Assembly: GCF_009902005.1 (NCBI RefSeq)
Contig: NZ_WUTT01000001.1
Coordinates: forward strand, 1,140,446-1,204,445
Direction of reading: 5' to 3'
Length of the DNA stretch: 64,000 bases
Source of the DNA: Halomonas alimentaria
GTDB taxonomy: Bacteria; Pseudomonadota; Gammaproteobacteria; Pseudomonadales; Halomonadaceae
Made by a program: the position numbers and the translations under genes. Positions 37,205-45,568 of this stretch are shown in pieces (position 1 is the stretch's first letter; each line of letters starts with the position of its first letter). The notes beneath the pieces are model-generated. The model was given only the letters and a program-made list of their open reading frames with translations. It did no database searches and was not told the origin of the DNA.

Positions 37205-37765
37205 ATGAACCGTGCCGCGTTGCCCCACCCCGATCCCGAGGCGCTCGCCGCCCTCGGCCGCGACGAGCTCGCGCGTGTACTCGATCAGCGGGTCGAAGCG
37301 GCCTGGGAACTGTGCCGCGAGGTACATCCCGACCTGCCAATGCCTCGGGTATGGCTCGACTTGCGCGGCCAGTGCGCCGGCCAGGCGCACTTCGGTCGCG
37401 GCGGGCTGCGCTTCAATCCGGTGCTGTATACCGAGAACCGTCTAGACTTCCTCGTCGAGGTGGTGCCCCACGAGATGGCCCACTGGCTGGTCCATCATCT
37501 GAAGGATGGCCGGCAGGCGAAGCCCCATGGCCGCGAGTGGCAGACGGTGATGCGTCGGCTGTTCGGCCTTGCTCCGCGCACTACCCACCGCTTCGATACC
37601 GGGCGAGCCAGCCCGGCGCCGCATCGCTACGTCTGCGGCTGTGGCGAACATGGCTTTACCCCTCGGCGCCACGCCCTGGCCAGCCAGGGGCGTCGCTATC
37701 GCTGCCGCAAGTGTGCTCAGACCTTGGTCTATCACCCTGGCTCGGCGTTTGAAAATGTTAGATAA
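37205..37765 (+). CDS. sprT: SprT-like zinc metalloprotease
   Basis: A 186-aa SprT/Spartan-like protein. The catalytic zinc motif is HEMAHWLVHH (HExxH), followed by a further His in AKPHGREWQTVMRRL. The C-terminal zinc ribbon has Cys pairs CGCGEHGF and CRKCAQT. The core FNPVLYTENRLDFLVEVVPHE is typical. E. coli SprT (165 aa) is poorly understood; eukaryotic Spartan degrades DNA-protein crosslinks. The gene begins 82 bp upstream of and divergent to the YecA-type gene, and its 3' end overlaps the candidate acs promoter. Confidence 0.9.
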   Translation: MNRAALPHPDPEALAALGRDELARVLDQRVEAAWELCREVHPDLPMPRVWLDLRGQCAGQAHFGRGGLRFNPVLYTENRLDFLVEVVPHEMAHWLVHHLKDGRQAKPHGREWQTVMRRLFGLAPRTTHRFDTGRASPAPHRYVCGCGEHGFTPRRHALASQGRRYRCRKCAQTLVYHPGSAFENVR

Positions 37766-37778
37766 CCTGTTGTTATAA
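37749..37778 (+). promoter_or_regulatory. Candidate acs promoter
   Basis: TTGAAA (37749-37754), an 18-bp spacer and TTATAA (37773-37778), overlapping the sprT stop. An AT-rich tract follows, with a TGTCTAAG motif at 37801-37808 similar to the repeats upstream of the symporter operon. Confidence 0.5.
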
Positions 37779-37934
37779 AAAGATTTTTTGATCATACCAA
37801 TGTCTAAGAGGAAGGCCGGCGTCAAGGCGTTATGCTGGCCGCACTTCCATGGCACTGGCGGCAACGACAATCTCAATGCTGGTCGCCGGTTTCCACCCAT
37901 CTGACGGGGCCACCCCAAGGACAGAGGCAACTCC

Positions 37935-39884
37935 ATGAGCGAACAACAGAACATCTATCCGGTGCGCGATGCCATCGCCGCCAAGGCCTGGGCGGACAAG
38001 GAAAAGTACCAGGCGATGTATAAGCAGTCCGTGGACGACCCCGATACCTTCTGGGGTGAACAGGCCAAGCGCATCGACTGGGTCAAGTTCCCGACCAAGA
38101 TCAAGCACACCAGCTTCGACCCCCACAATGTCGATATTCGCTGGTTCGAGGACGGCACCCTCAACGCCAGCGCCAACTGCCTGGATCGCCACCTCGAGAA
38201 GCGTGGCGATCAGACTGCCATCATCTGGGAAGGCGACGATCCCAACGACTCCGCCCACATCAGCTACCGCGAGCTGTACGAACGCACCTGCCAGCTGGCC
38301 AACGCACTCAAGGCTCAGGGCGTGAAGAAGGGCGACGTGGTCACCCTCTACATGCCGATGATTCCCGAGGCTGCCGTGGCCATGCTGGCCTGCGCCCGCA
38401 TCGGCGCCGTGCACTCCGTGGTCTTCGGCGGCTTCTCTCCGGATGCTCTGGCACAGCGCATCATCGGTGCCAACTCCAAGCTGGTGATCACCGCCGACGA
38501 GTCCGTACGCGGCGGCAAGCAGGTGCCGCTCAAGGACAACGTCGATGCGGCCCTGACCCGCGACGGCACCGAGGTGTGCCAGAAGGTGCTGGTGGTCAAG
38601 CGTACCGGCGGCGAGATCGAGTGGAAGGAGGGACGTGACCTCTGGTACCACGAGCAGGTCGATAGCCAGCCCACCGACTGCGCGGCGGAGGAGATGAACG
38701 CCGAGGATCCGCTGTTCATCCTCTACACTTCCGGTTCCACTGGCGCACCCAAGGGCCTCAAGCACACCACCGGCGGCTATATGGTCTACGCCAGCCTGAC
38801 CCACCAGTATGTCTTCGACTATCAGGATGGCGAGGTCTACTGGTGCACTGCCGACGTGGGCTGGGTCACCGGTCACAGCTACATCGTCTATGGCCCGCTG
38901 GCCAACGGCGGCACCACCCTGATGTTCGAGGGCGTGCCCAGCTATCCGACCCATGGCCGCATGGGTGAGATCGTCGACAAGCACAAGGTCAATATCCTCT
39001 ACACCGCGCCCACCGCCATCCGTGCGCTGATGGCCCATGGCGAGAACGTCATGGACTCCAGCAAGCGCGATAGCCTGCGCATCCTCGGCTCGGTGGGCGA
39101 ACCCATCAACCCCGAGGCCTGGGAGTGGTACTACCGGGTGATCGGCAACTCCAACTGTCCCATCGTCGATACCTGGTGGCAGACCGAGAACGGCGGCATC
39201 ATGATCGCTCCGCTGCCCGGCGCCACGGATCTCAAGCCAGGCTCCGCCACCCTGCCGTTCTTCGGCGTGCAGCCGGCGCTGTACGACAGTGAAGGCAACG
39301 CTCTCGAGGGTGCCGTCGACGGTAACCTGGTGATCACCGACTCCTGGCCCGGCCAGGCGCGCTCCATCTGGGGTGACCATGAGCGATTTACCCAGACCTA
39401 CTTCTCCACCTACCAGGGGGTCTACTTCACCGGCGATGGCTGCCGCCGCGACGAGGATGGCTACTACTGGATCACCGGCCGTGTCGACGACGTGATCAAC
39501 GTCTCCGGTCACCGTATGGGTACCGCCGAGATCGAGTCCTCGTTGGTAGCCCACGACGCCGTGGCCGAGGCCGCCGTGGTCGGCTTCCCCCACGACATCA
39601 AGGGGCAGGGGATCTATATCTACGTCACCCTGAACGACGATGCGGAGCCCTCCGATGAGCTCAAGAAGGAGCTGACCCAGTGGGTGCGCAAGGACATCGG
39701 GCCGATCGCCTCGCCGGACGTCATCCAGTGGGCACCGAGTCTGCCCAAGACGCGCTCCGGCAAGATCATGCGCCGCATCCTGCGCAAGATCGCTGCCAAC
39801 GAGTGCGACGGCCTGGGCGACACAAGCACCCTGGCGGATCCGTCCGTGGTGGACGAGCTGATCGAGCATCGCGCCAACCGCTGA
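37935..39884 (+). CDS. acs: Acetyl-CoA synthetase
   Basis: Activates acetate to acetyl-CoA through acetyl-AMP; the high-affinity route for acetate scavenging in the cytosol. The 649-aa product (E. coli 652) has the adenylate-forming P-loop [20 protein letters not shown] and [38 protein letters not shown] and the C-terminal [17 protein letters not shown], whose first Lys is the acetylation-controlled catalytic residue, are also present. The start follows AGAGGCAACTCC. It is followed by a LuxR-type regulator and a transporter-domain kinase, matching the CrbS/CrbR system known to control acs. A strong terminator ends it. Confidence 0.97.
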   Translation: MSEQQNIYPVRDAIAAKAWADKEKYQAMYKQSVDDPDTFWGEQAKRIDWVKFPTKIKHTSFDPHNVDIRWFEDGTLNASANCLDRHLEKRGDQTAIIWEGDDPNDSAHISYRELYERTCQLANALKAQGVKKGDVVTLYMPMIPEAAVAMLACARIGAVHSVVFGGFSPDALAQRIIGANSKLVITADESVRGGKQVPLKDNVDAALTRDGTEVCQKVLVVKRTGGEIEWKEGRDLWYHEQVDSQPTDCAAEEMNAEDPLFILYTSGSTGAPKGLKHTTGGYMVYASLTHQYVFDYQDGEVYWCTADVGWVTGHSYIVYGPLANGGTTLMFEGVPSYPTHGRMGEIVDKHKVNILYTAPTAIRALMAHGENVMDSSKRDSLRILGSVGEPINPEAWEWYYRVIGNSNCPIVDTWWQTENGGIMIAPLPGATDLKPGSATLPFFGVQPALYDSEGNALEGAVDGNLVITDSWPGQARSIWGDHERFTQTYFSTYQGVYFTGDGCRRDEDGYYWITGRVDDVINVSGHRMGTAEIESSLVAHDAVAEAAVVGFPHDIKGQGIYIYVTLNDDAEPSDELKKELTQWVRKDIGPIASPDVIQWAPSLPKTRSGKIMRRILRKIAANECDGLGDTSTLADPSVVDELIEHRANR

Positions 39885-39926
39885 GCCGCCGCGACGAGTC
39901 TGCCTCGTCGCCATCCGCGCCCGACG

Positions 39927-39955
39927 AGCCGGCCCCCACGGGGCCGGCTTCTTTT
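39927..39955 (+). terminator. Rho-independent terminator of acs
   Basis: A 10-bp perfect stem (agccggcccc / ggggccggct) with a CAC loop and a TCTTTTC tail. Confidence 0.88.
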
Positions 39956-39969
39956 CGGCGATCGGAAAT

Positions 39970-39981
39970 ATTGTCGACAAT
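39970..39981. promoter_or_regulatory. Perfect 12-bp palindrome ATTGTCGACAAT before the response-regulator gene
   Basis: Symmetric operator-like site with the GT-N2-AC core typical of GntR/FadR-family repressors, 110 bp before the LuxR-type regulator and just after the acs terminator. The binding protein is unknown. From memory, this palindrome resembles sites proposed for GntR-type propionate/methylcitrate regulators. Confidence 0.45.
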
Positions 39982-40092
39982 GTGTGCGCGATGCTTGGGA
40001 ATCGCCTCTCCCATGGGGTAACATGCGACACAATGAAGAAGAGCCCGTGTGGCGGTCGTCGATCCGCTGCCAGAGGAACCGGAGGAGAATCC

Positions 40093-40755
40093 ATGGCCTT
40101 TGCCCAGAAATTCATCGTCGCCGATGACCATCCGCTGTTCCGCGCAGCCCTCACCCAGGCGCTGCGTCAGCTGGCGCCCCAGGCCGAGATCGTCGAGTCC
40201 GACACCATGGAGGCCACCGCCGAGGTGGTGACTCGCCACCCCGATGCCGACCTGATCCTGCTCGACCTGCACATGCCGGGCGCCCACGGCTTCTCTGGCC
40301 TGATCCAATTGCGTGGCCAGACCCCGGACATTCCGGTGGCGGTGGTCTCGGGCAGCGACGAGCCCTACGTGGTGCGCCGCGCCATCGACTACGGTGCCTC
40401 CGGTTTTATTCCCAAGTCTTCCTCGCTGCAGCTGATCGCCGAGGCAGTGGGCGAGATCCTGGATGGCGAGGTGTGGCTGCCGGCGGAGCTCGCCGCATCG
40501 ATCGGCGATGCCGACGAGGAGGAGACCCGGTTCGCCGAGGCGATCGCCTCCCTGACGCCCCAGCAGTTCCGGGTGCTCAACATGCTTACCGAGGGGCTGC
40601 TCAACAAGCAGATCGCCTACGAGCTCAGCGTCAGCGAGGCGACCATCAAGGCCCACGTCACCGCCATCTTGCGCAAGCTGGGCGTGCACTCCCGTACCCA
40701 GGCGGTGATCGCCGCCCAGAAGCTCGAGGTCGAGCCGCCGAAGGTTCAGTCCTGA
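40093..40755 (+). CDS. LuxR/NarL-type response regulator (CrbR/ErdR-like)
   Basis: A 220-aa two-component regulator. The receiver domain (about 5-125) has the acidic pair D11-D12 and phosphoacceptor D58 in LILLDLHMPG. The LuxR-type DNA-binding domain (about 150-215) contains LTPQQFRVLNMLTEGLLNKQIAYEL and VSEATIKAHVTAILRKLGV. The start MAFAQKFIV at 40093 has GGAGGA 6 bases upstream. By position (between acs and a transporter-domain hybrid kinase) it corresponds to CrbR/ErdR/AgmR-type regulators that activate acetate and ethanol genes. It is convergent with the kinase, not in one operon. Target sites here are unproven. Confidence 0.9.
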   Translation: MAFAQKFIVADDHPLFRAALTQALRQLAPQAEIVESDTMEATAEVVTRHPDADLILLDLHMPGAHGFSGLIQLRGQTPDIPVAVVSGSDEPYVVRRAIDYGASGFIPKSSSLQLIAEAVGEILDGEVWLPAELAASIGDADEEETRFAEAIASLTPQQFRVLNMLTEGLLNKQIAYELSVSEATIKAHVTAILRKLGVHSRTQAVIAAQKLEVEPPKVQS

Positions 40756-40822
40756 GCCGGCGGAGCCGGTTCAGAAGCTGAAAGAGCGGCGCTTCGCGCC
40801 TGGAAGCTGGAAGCCGGAAGAA

Positions 40823-40857
40823 AAATCGCCCCTATGGTCTTGCCATGGGGGCGATTT
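40823..40857. terminator. Bidirectional terminator between response regulator and kinase
   Basis: A 15-bp stem AAATCGCCCCTATGG (40823-40837) / CCATGGGGGCGATTT (40843-40857) with one T-G wobble. A run of A precedes it and TTTC follows, so it works in both directions. Dispersed-repeat sequence flanks it on both sides. Confidence 0.85.
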
Positions 40858-40865
40858 CGTTCAGG

Positions 40866-40916
40866 CTTCCAGCTTCCAGCTTCCAGCTTCCAGCTTCCAG
40901 CTTCCAGCTTACGGCT
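40866..40916. repeat. Tandem heptamer array (CTTCCAG)x6 plus ACGGC tail
   Basis: Six perfect CTTCCAG units (40866-40907), then CTTACGGC. The complementary GGAAGCTGGAAGCCGGAAG lies at about 40801-40820 on the other side of the terminator, so the whole block forms an extended inverted structure. It ends a few bases before the kinase stop codon. Confidence 0.85.
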
Positions 40917-40921
40917 CGCCG

Positions 40922-43900
40922 CTAGCCGCTAGGCGCCCGGCTGGCCTGCAGGGTGCGGGTGAGCAGGGCGCGCAGGGCGGCGGGGCGCACCGGCTTGAGC
41001 AGCAGCTGGTAGCCGGCGCGCTTGACCTCCTCGGCGACCTCCTCGGTGCGGTCGGCGGTGATCACGATGCCGGGCACCGCGCCCTCCAGCCGCTCGCCGA
41101 GGGCCTCCAGGGCCATCAGTCCGGTGACCTCGTTGTCCAGGTGGTAGTCGGCGAGTATCGCGTCCGGGTCGCCATCGAGGTGGCGCAGCACCGACTTGGC
41201 GCCACCGATGCTGGTGGCGGTGAAGACCTCGCAGCCCCACCCGGAGAGCATCGCCTTCATGCCCTCGAGGATCAGCGTCTCGTTGTCGATGCACAGGATC
41301 TGTGTGCCGGCGAGCTTGTTGCCGGCACGGCGCGGGGCGGCCGCTTCCTCGGCCTGTTCGGCCTCGCTGCGCGCGGCCACCACCGGCACGCTGACCGAGA
41401 ACATGGTGCCGTGACCCTCCCGGGAGCGCACCGTGATGGGGTGGTCCAGCACCCGGCTCATGCGGTCGGCGATGGAGAGCCCCAGGCCCAGCCCCTTCTC
41501 GCTCTCCTTGTGGCGCGAGGCCTGGTCGAGGCGGCGGAACTCCTGGAAGATCTCCGCCTGCTTGGAGGCCGGGATGCCGGGGCCGGAGTCCCACACCTGG
41601 ATGGAGAGGCGGTCCCCCTGGCGACGGCAGCCCAGCAGCACCCGTCCCTCCTGGGTGTAGCGGATGGCGTTGGAGAGGAAGTTCTGCACGATGCGACGCA
41701 GCATCTGGGCGTCGCTGTCGACCCACTGGCGGGTCGGTACCACCACCAGGTCGAGGCCGCGGTCCTCGGCCATCACCTCGAACTCGGCGCGTAGCGGGCG
41801 GATGATATCGGCCAGGGCGAAGTGGCTGCGGCGCGGCGTCAGGGCGCCGGCATCCAGCTTGGAGATGTCGAGCAGGGTGCTGAGGAGCTCCTCGGCGGCC
41901 TGCAGGGAGTTGTCGATATGGCCGATGGTGCGCTTCATGTCGCTGGCATCCATCTCCTGGGAGAGCGCCGAGGTGAACAGGCGGGCGGCGTTCAGCGGCT
42001 GCAGCAGGTCATGGCTGGCGGCGGCCAGGAATCGGGTCTTGGAGGCGTTGGCATCCTCGGCCAGCTGCTTGGCCTGGCGCAGCGCCTGCTCCGCCTCGGC
42101 GCGCACCCGGTTCTCCTGGCGTAGCGCCGCGTTGGCCTCGGAGAGCGCCTGGGTGCGCTCGCGTACGCGCTCCTCCAGGGTCTCGTTGGTCTCCTTGAGG
42201 GCGATCTCCGCGAGGCGGCGCTCGGTGATGTCCTGATAGAGGGCGAAGAAGCCGAGTATCGCGCCGCTGTCGCCGAAGTGGGGGGTGTAGGTCACCAGCA
42301 TGTAGCGGCGTCCCTCGGGGAGCCGGATCGAGACCTCGAAGCTGACCCGCTCGCCGGACAGCGCCCGCTCGATCCACTGCTCCCGTTCCAGGGCCATCTC
42401 GGGCGGGATGACCTCCTGCACGCGCTTGCCGATCACCGCGTTGCGGTCGATGCCGAAGGCTTGCTCGTAGGCGCGGTTGGTGAAGAGGTAGCGACACTCC
42501 TTGTCGAAGTAGGCGATCAGCGCGGGGACGTTGTCCGTGTAGATGCGGATGTTGTTCTCCGAGCGGATCAGCGCCTCCTCGATGCGCTTCTGCTGGGTGA
42601 TGTCCTGGTAGGTATAGACGAAGCCGCCGCCGGGCATGGGATTGCCCTGGACCTCGAGCACGCTGCCGTCCTGGCGATAGCGCACGTAGCGGTGGGGCTG
42701 GCCCTCGCGGATGTTGTCGAGCAGCAGCTGGACATGCTCCTCGGGGTCGCCGGGGCCATACTCGCCGTTGTGGGCGTTGTAGCGAAAGATCTTGTCGATC
42801 GGTGCGCCGACCCGGATCAAGTGGTCCGGGAAGCGGAACAGCTCCAGGTAGCGCTGGTTCCACACCACCAGGCGCAGGTTCTGGTCCACCACGCTGATGC
42901 CCTGGTTGATGTTCTCGATGGTGGCCTGGAGCAGGGCGCGGTTGAATTCGAGTACCTGGGAGGCCTCGTCGACGATGGAGATGACGTCGGAGATGCCGAT
43001 GCCGCGTCCCTGCAGCGCCGAATTGACCACGATGCGCGCCGAGGAGGCGCCGAGCACCGAGGCCAGGAAGCGCTCGGTGAACTGGATGATGTCGATGGAG
43101 GCGCGGGTACCATCCTCCAGCGGCTTGCCGCTGCGCCGGGCGTAGTCGTCGAAGGCCCGGCTGACCTGGCCGGCGCCCAGGAAGCGTTCGCACAGTACCT
43201 TGAGGTCGCCCACCGTGGTGGCGCCGGTCCAGGGACGGTTCACCGAGGTCTGGCGGGTCTCGACGCTGTCGACGAACAGCGAGGCCTGGATGCGTTCCAC
43301 CACCCGCTGGGAGGTGACCTGGGAGACGAAGATATAGCAGAACAGGTTGACACCCAGCGACAGCATCACGCCGTGGGTGAAGCTGTCGCCGACGTTGAGG
43401 CCGAACAGCGAGGTGGGGGCGAGCCAGGCCACGCCGAGCGGGCCGCCCGCCAGCCACTCGGCGGGCAGCACGTCGGCGCCGATCATCGCCGGCATCAGCA
43501 GGCTGTAGGCCCAGATGGCGAAGCCGGCGTTCATGCCGACGATCACCCCCAGGCGGTTGCCACGCTTCCAGTAGAGTCCGCCGATCAGTGCCGGGGCGAA
43601 CTGGCCGGCGGCGGCGAAGGAGAGCATGCCGATGGAGGCCAGCGAGGTGAACTCGCCGATCAGCTGGTAGAAGCCGTAGGCCATGGCCAGCACCGCGCCG
43701 ATGGTGATGCGCCTTGCGCGCAGCACCAGGCGGCCATAGTCGCGGGCCTTGGTATCGAACCAGCGCAGCCGGAACAGGGCCGGGATGACGATCTCGTTGG
43801 AGATCATGATCGATACCGCCACGGCGGCGACGATCACCATGCCGGTGGCCGCCGAGAAGCCGCCGATGAAGGTCAGCAGGGTCAGCCAGGTGCTGTCGGC

Positions 43901-44869
43901 AGCCATGGGCAGGGCCAGCACATAGCTGTCCGGCTCCACGTCGCCGCCGGCGAACAGGGTCAGGCCGGCGGCGGCCAGGGGCACCACGAAGAAGGCGAAT
44001 GCCAGCAGGTAGAGCGGGAACAGCCAGCGCGCGGTGCGCGCGTCGTCGCGGTGGGTATTCTCCACCACCGCCACGTGGAACTGGCGCGGCAGGCAGAGGA
44101 TCGCCAGCATCGCCAGCAGGGTCTGGGCCCAGAAGCTCTGCCCGAAGTCCTGCTGGGCCAGCTGGCGCTGGAGCTCGAGCTGGCTCTCGGCGCGTGCCAG
44201 AAGGTCGCCCAGCCCGTCGAACATGCCCCAGGTGACATAGGCCCCCAGCGCCATGAAGGCGAGCAGCTTGACCAGCGACTCGAAGGCCACGGCGTGGATC
44301 AGCCCCTCGTGGTGCTCGGTGGCGTCGGTGTGGCGGGTGCCGAAGAGGATGGCGAAGGCGGCCATCACCACTGCCACGTAGAAGGCGGTATCGGCGAACA
44401 GCGGCGCGCGGGTGATATCGCTGTCGGCAGTCAGCACGCTGAAGGAGGTGGCCACGGCCTTCAGTTGCAGGGCGATATAGGGCAGGGTGCCGATCAGTGC
44501 CACCAGGCTGGCGAAGGCCGCCAGCGACTGGGTCTTGCCGTAACGCGAGGCGATGAAGTCGGCGATGGAGGTGACGTTCTGGTGCTTGGCGACGCGGATC
44601 ATCTTGGCCAGTACCGGCCAGAACAGCAGGAAGGTCAGGATCGGCCCCACGAAGATGCTGGCGAAGGACCAGCCGCCGCTGGCGGCCTGGCCTACCGCAC
44701 CGTGGAAGGTCCAGGAGGTGCAGTAGATGGCCAGTGCCAGGCTGTAGATGATCGGCCGTCGCTGACTGGCGCCGTGGCGCCGGGCATGGCGATCGCCGCG
44801 CCAGGCGATGGCGAACAGTACGGCGATGTAGAGCAACGATGCGGCGACCAGCAGCCAGCCTGAGAACAT
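40922..44869 (-). CDS. Hybrid histidine kinase with sodium:solute symporter-like sensor domain (CrbS-like)
   Basis: A 1315-aa membrane sensor kinase. Residues about 1-500 form a 13-helix transporter-like SLC5 domain (IGTLPYIALQLKAVATSF; FAAAGQFAPALIGGLYWKRG). A short STAC-type linker and PAS domains (DQNLRLVVWNQRYLELFRFP; DKECRYLFTNRAYEQAFG) come next, then a coiled coil. HisKA has the phosphoacceptor His in AAASHDLLQPLNAARL, HATPase has N/G boxes in VQNFLSNAIRYT and LGLGLSIADRM, and the receiver has its Asp in AILADYHLDNEV. The layout is that of CrbS/MxtR, which with CrbR/ErdR switches on acs in vibrios and pseudomonads. GGGAGGAAG precedes the start. The ligand is unknown. Confidence 0.92.
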   Translation of the reverse strand: MFSGWLLVAASLLYIAVLFAIAWRGDRHARRHGASQRRPIIYSLALAIYCTSWTFHGAVGQAASGGWSFASIFVGPILTFLLFWPVLAKMIRVAKHQNVTSIADFIASRYGKTQSLAAFASLVALIGTLPYIALQLKAVATSFSVLTADSDITRAPLFADTAFYVAVVMAAFAILFGTRHTDATEHHEGLIHAVAFESLVKLLAFMALGAYVTWGMFDGLGDLLARAESQLELQRQLAQQDFGQSFWAQTLLAMLAILCLPRQFHVAVVENTHRDDARTARWLFPLYLLAFAFFVVPLAAAGLTLFAGGDVEPDSYVLALPMAADSTWLTLLTFIGGFSAATGMVIVAAVAVSIMISNEIVIPALFRLRWFDTKARDYGRLVLRARRITIGAVLAMAYGFYQLIGEFTSLASIGMLSFAAAGQFAPALIGGLYWKRGNRLGVIVGMNAGFAIWAYSLLMPAMIGADVLPAEWLAGGPLGVAWLAPTSLFGLNVGDSFTHGVMLSLGVNLFCYIFVSQVTSQRVVERIQASLFVDSVETRQTSVNRPWTGATTVGDLKVLCERFLGAGQVSRAFDDYARRSGKPLEDGTRASIDIIQFTERFLASVLGASSARIVVNSALQGRGIGISDVISIVDEASQVLEFNRALLQATIENINQGISVVDQNLRLVVWNQRYLELFRFPDHLIRVGAPIDKIFRYNAHNGEYGPGDPEEHVQLLLDNIREGQPHRYVRYRQDGSVLEVQGNPMPGGGFVYTYQDITQQKRIEEALIRSENNIRIYTDNVPALIAYFDKECRYLFTNRAYEQAFGIDRNAVIGKRVQEVIPPEMALEREQWIERALSGERVSFEVSIRLPEGRRYMLVTYTPHFGDSGAILGFFALYQDITERRLAEIALKETNETLEERVRERTQALSEANAALRQENRVRAEAEQALRQAKQLAEDANASKTRFLAAASHDLLQPLNAARLFTSALSQEMDASDMKRTIGHIDNSLQAAEELLSTLLDISKLDAGALTPRRSHFALADIIRPLRAEFEVMAEDRGLDLVVVPTRQWVDSDAQMLRRIVQNFLSNAIRYTQEGRVLLGCRRQGDRLSIQVWDSGPGIPASKQAEIFQEFRRLDQASRHKESEKGLGLGLSIADRMSRVLDHPITVRSREGHGTMFSVSVPVVAARSEAEQAEEAAAPRRAGNKLAGTQILCIDNETLILEGMKAMLSGWGCEVFTATSIGGAKSVLRHLDGDPDAILADYHLDNEVTGLMALEALGERLEGAVPGIVITADRTEEVAEEVKRAGYQLLLKPVRPAALRALLTRTLQASRAPSG

Positions 44870-44935
44870 GAGCTTCCTCCCTGGGTGTCGCCGCCCATTC
44901 TAGGGCAAGGACGCGGCTGAGGGCAGGCGCATGGT

Positions 44936-45454
44936 TCAGTCGGTCTCTACACAGACGGCGCGGTAGAGCGGGGCCTCCGCCGTCAGGCGTCGCAGGGCGT
45001 CCAGCTGTGGCTGGCGCGACTCGCCCGCCAAGGGCAGGGTCTCGCGGGTGGCGCAGTTCATCAGCCAGGTCTGGTGGCTGACACTGTCCTGGGCCTGCTT
45101 CTCGAAGCGGTAGAGCAGGAATTCGACCCGTTTCTCGCCATCCTGCTCCTGGACCGTCATGCCCTGCTCGTCGACCACGCTGAAGGCGGTGGTCATGGGG
45201 AAGAGGTAGGTCCAGGGGCGCCAGAACATGGCGTCCTGCTCGGCCTGGACGACGCGGGCGCTTTCCGGCAGCAGCGAGCGCTTGTGCTCGTACCAGCTGT
45301 ACTCCGTCTGGATCTGGTAACCGAGCATCCCCAGGCCGCCCAGTGCGGGGATGATCCAGCGCGGCAGGCGCTTGCCACTGACCTTGCGCAGCAGCAGGCC
45401 GATGCCCGCCGCCCCGAGGCCGGCGAAGATCGCCCCAATCAAGTGCCAAATCAT
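44936..45454 (-). CDS. Conserved hypothetical membrane protein next to the acetate symporter
   Basis: A 172-aa protein with two N-terminal hydrophobic segments (about 3-24, WHLIGAIFAGLGAAGIGLLL; and 33-50, WIIPALGGLGMLGYQI). A predicted extracytoplasmic domain follows with a conserved-looking YSWYEHKRSLLPESARVV and FWRPWTYLFPMTTAF, and two Cys near the C-terminus (MNCATRE, YRAVCVETD). I do not recognise a named family. It lies between the symporter and the kinase on the same strand, after a strong terminator, with AAAAGGTGAACC before its ATG. It may be cotranscribed with the kinase, 66 bp downstream. Confidence 0.8.
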   Translation of the reverse strand: MIWHLIGAIFAGLGAAGIGLLLRKVSGKRLPRWIIPALGGLGMLGYQIQTEYSWYEHKRSLLPESARVVQAEQDAMFWRPWTYLFPMTTAFSVVDEQGMTVQEQDGEKRVEFLLYRFEKQAQDSVSHQTWLMNCATRETLPLAGESRQPQLDALRRLTAEAPLYRAVCVETD

Positions 45455-45474
45455 GGTTCACCTTTTCTCAAAGA

Positions 45475-45502
45475 GATCGGGCTTCCCAAGGGAAGCCCGA
45501 TC
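45475..45502 (-). terminator. Rho-independent terminator of the symporter operon
   Basis: A 12-13-bp perfect stem GATCGGGCTTCCC / GGGAAGCCCGATC followed on the minus strand by TCTTTGAGAAAAG. It ends the DUF4212-symporter transcript before the small membrane gene. Confidence 0.82.
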
Positions 45503-45568
45503 GGTAGGGAGTTACTGGCCCGGCGAGCCGGGCCAGGGGGCCATTATGGCCCAGTCGGTGCCGAGACG

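Noticed and set aside
40866..40916. CRISPR array
   Set aside because: The repeats are contiguous 7-mers without spacers and no cas genes are present.
42278..44863. 861-codon frame antisense to the sensor kinase
   Set aside because: Low-complexity Gly/His/Gln composition with no homologous motif; explained by codon bias of the real gene.
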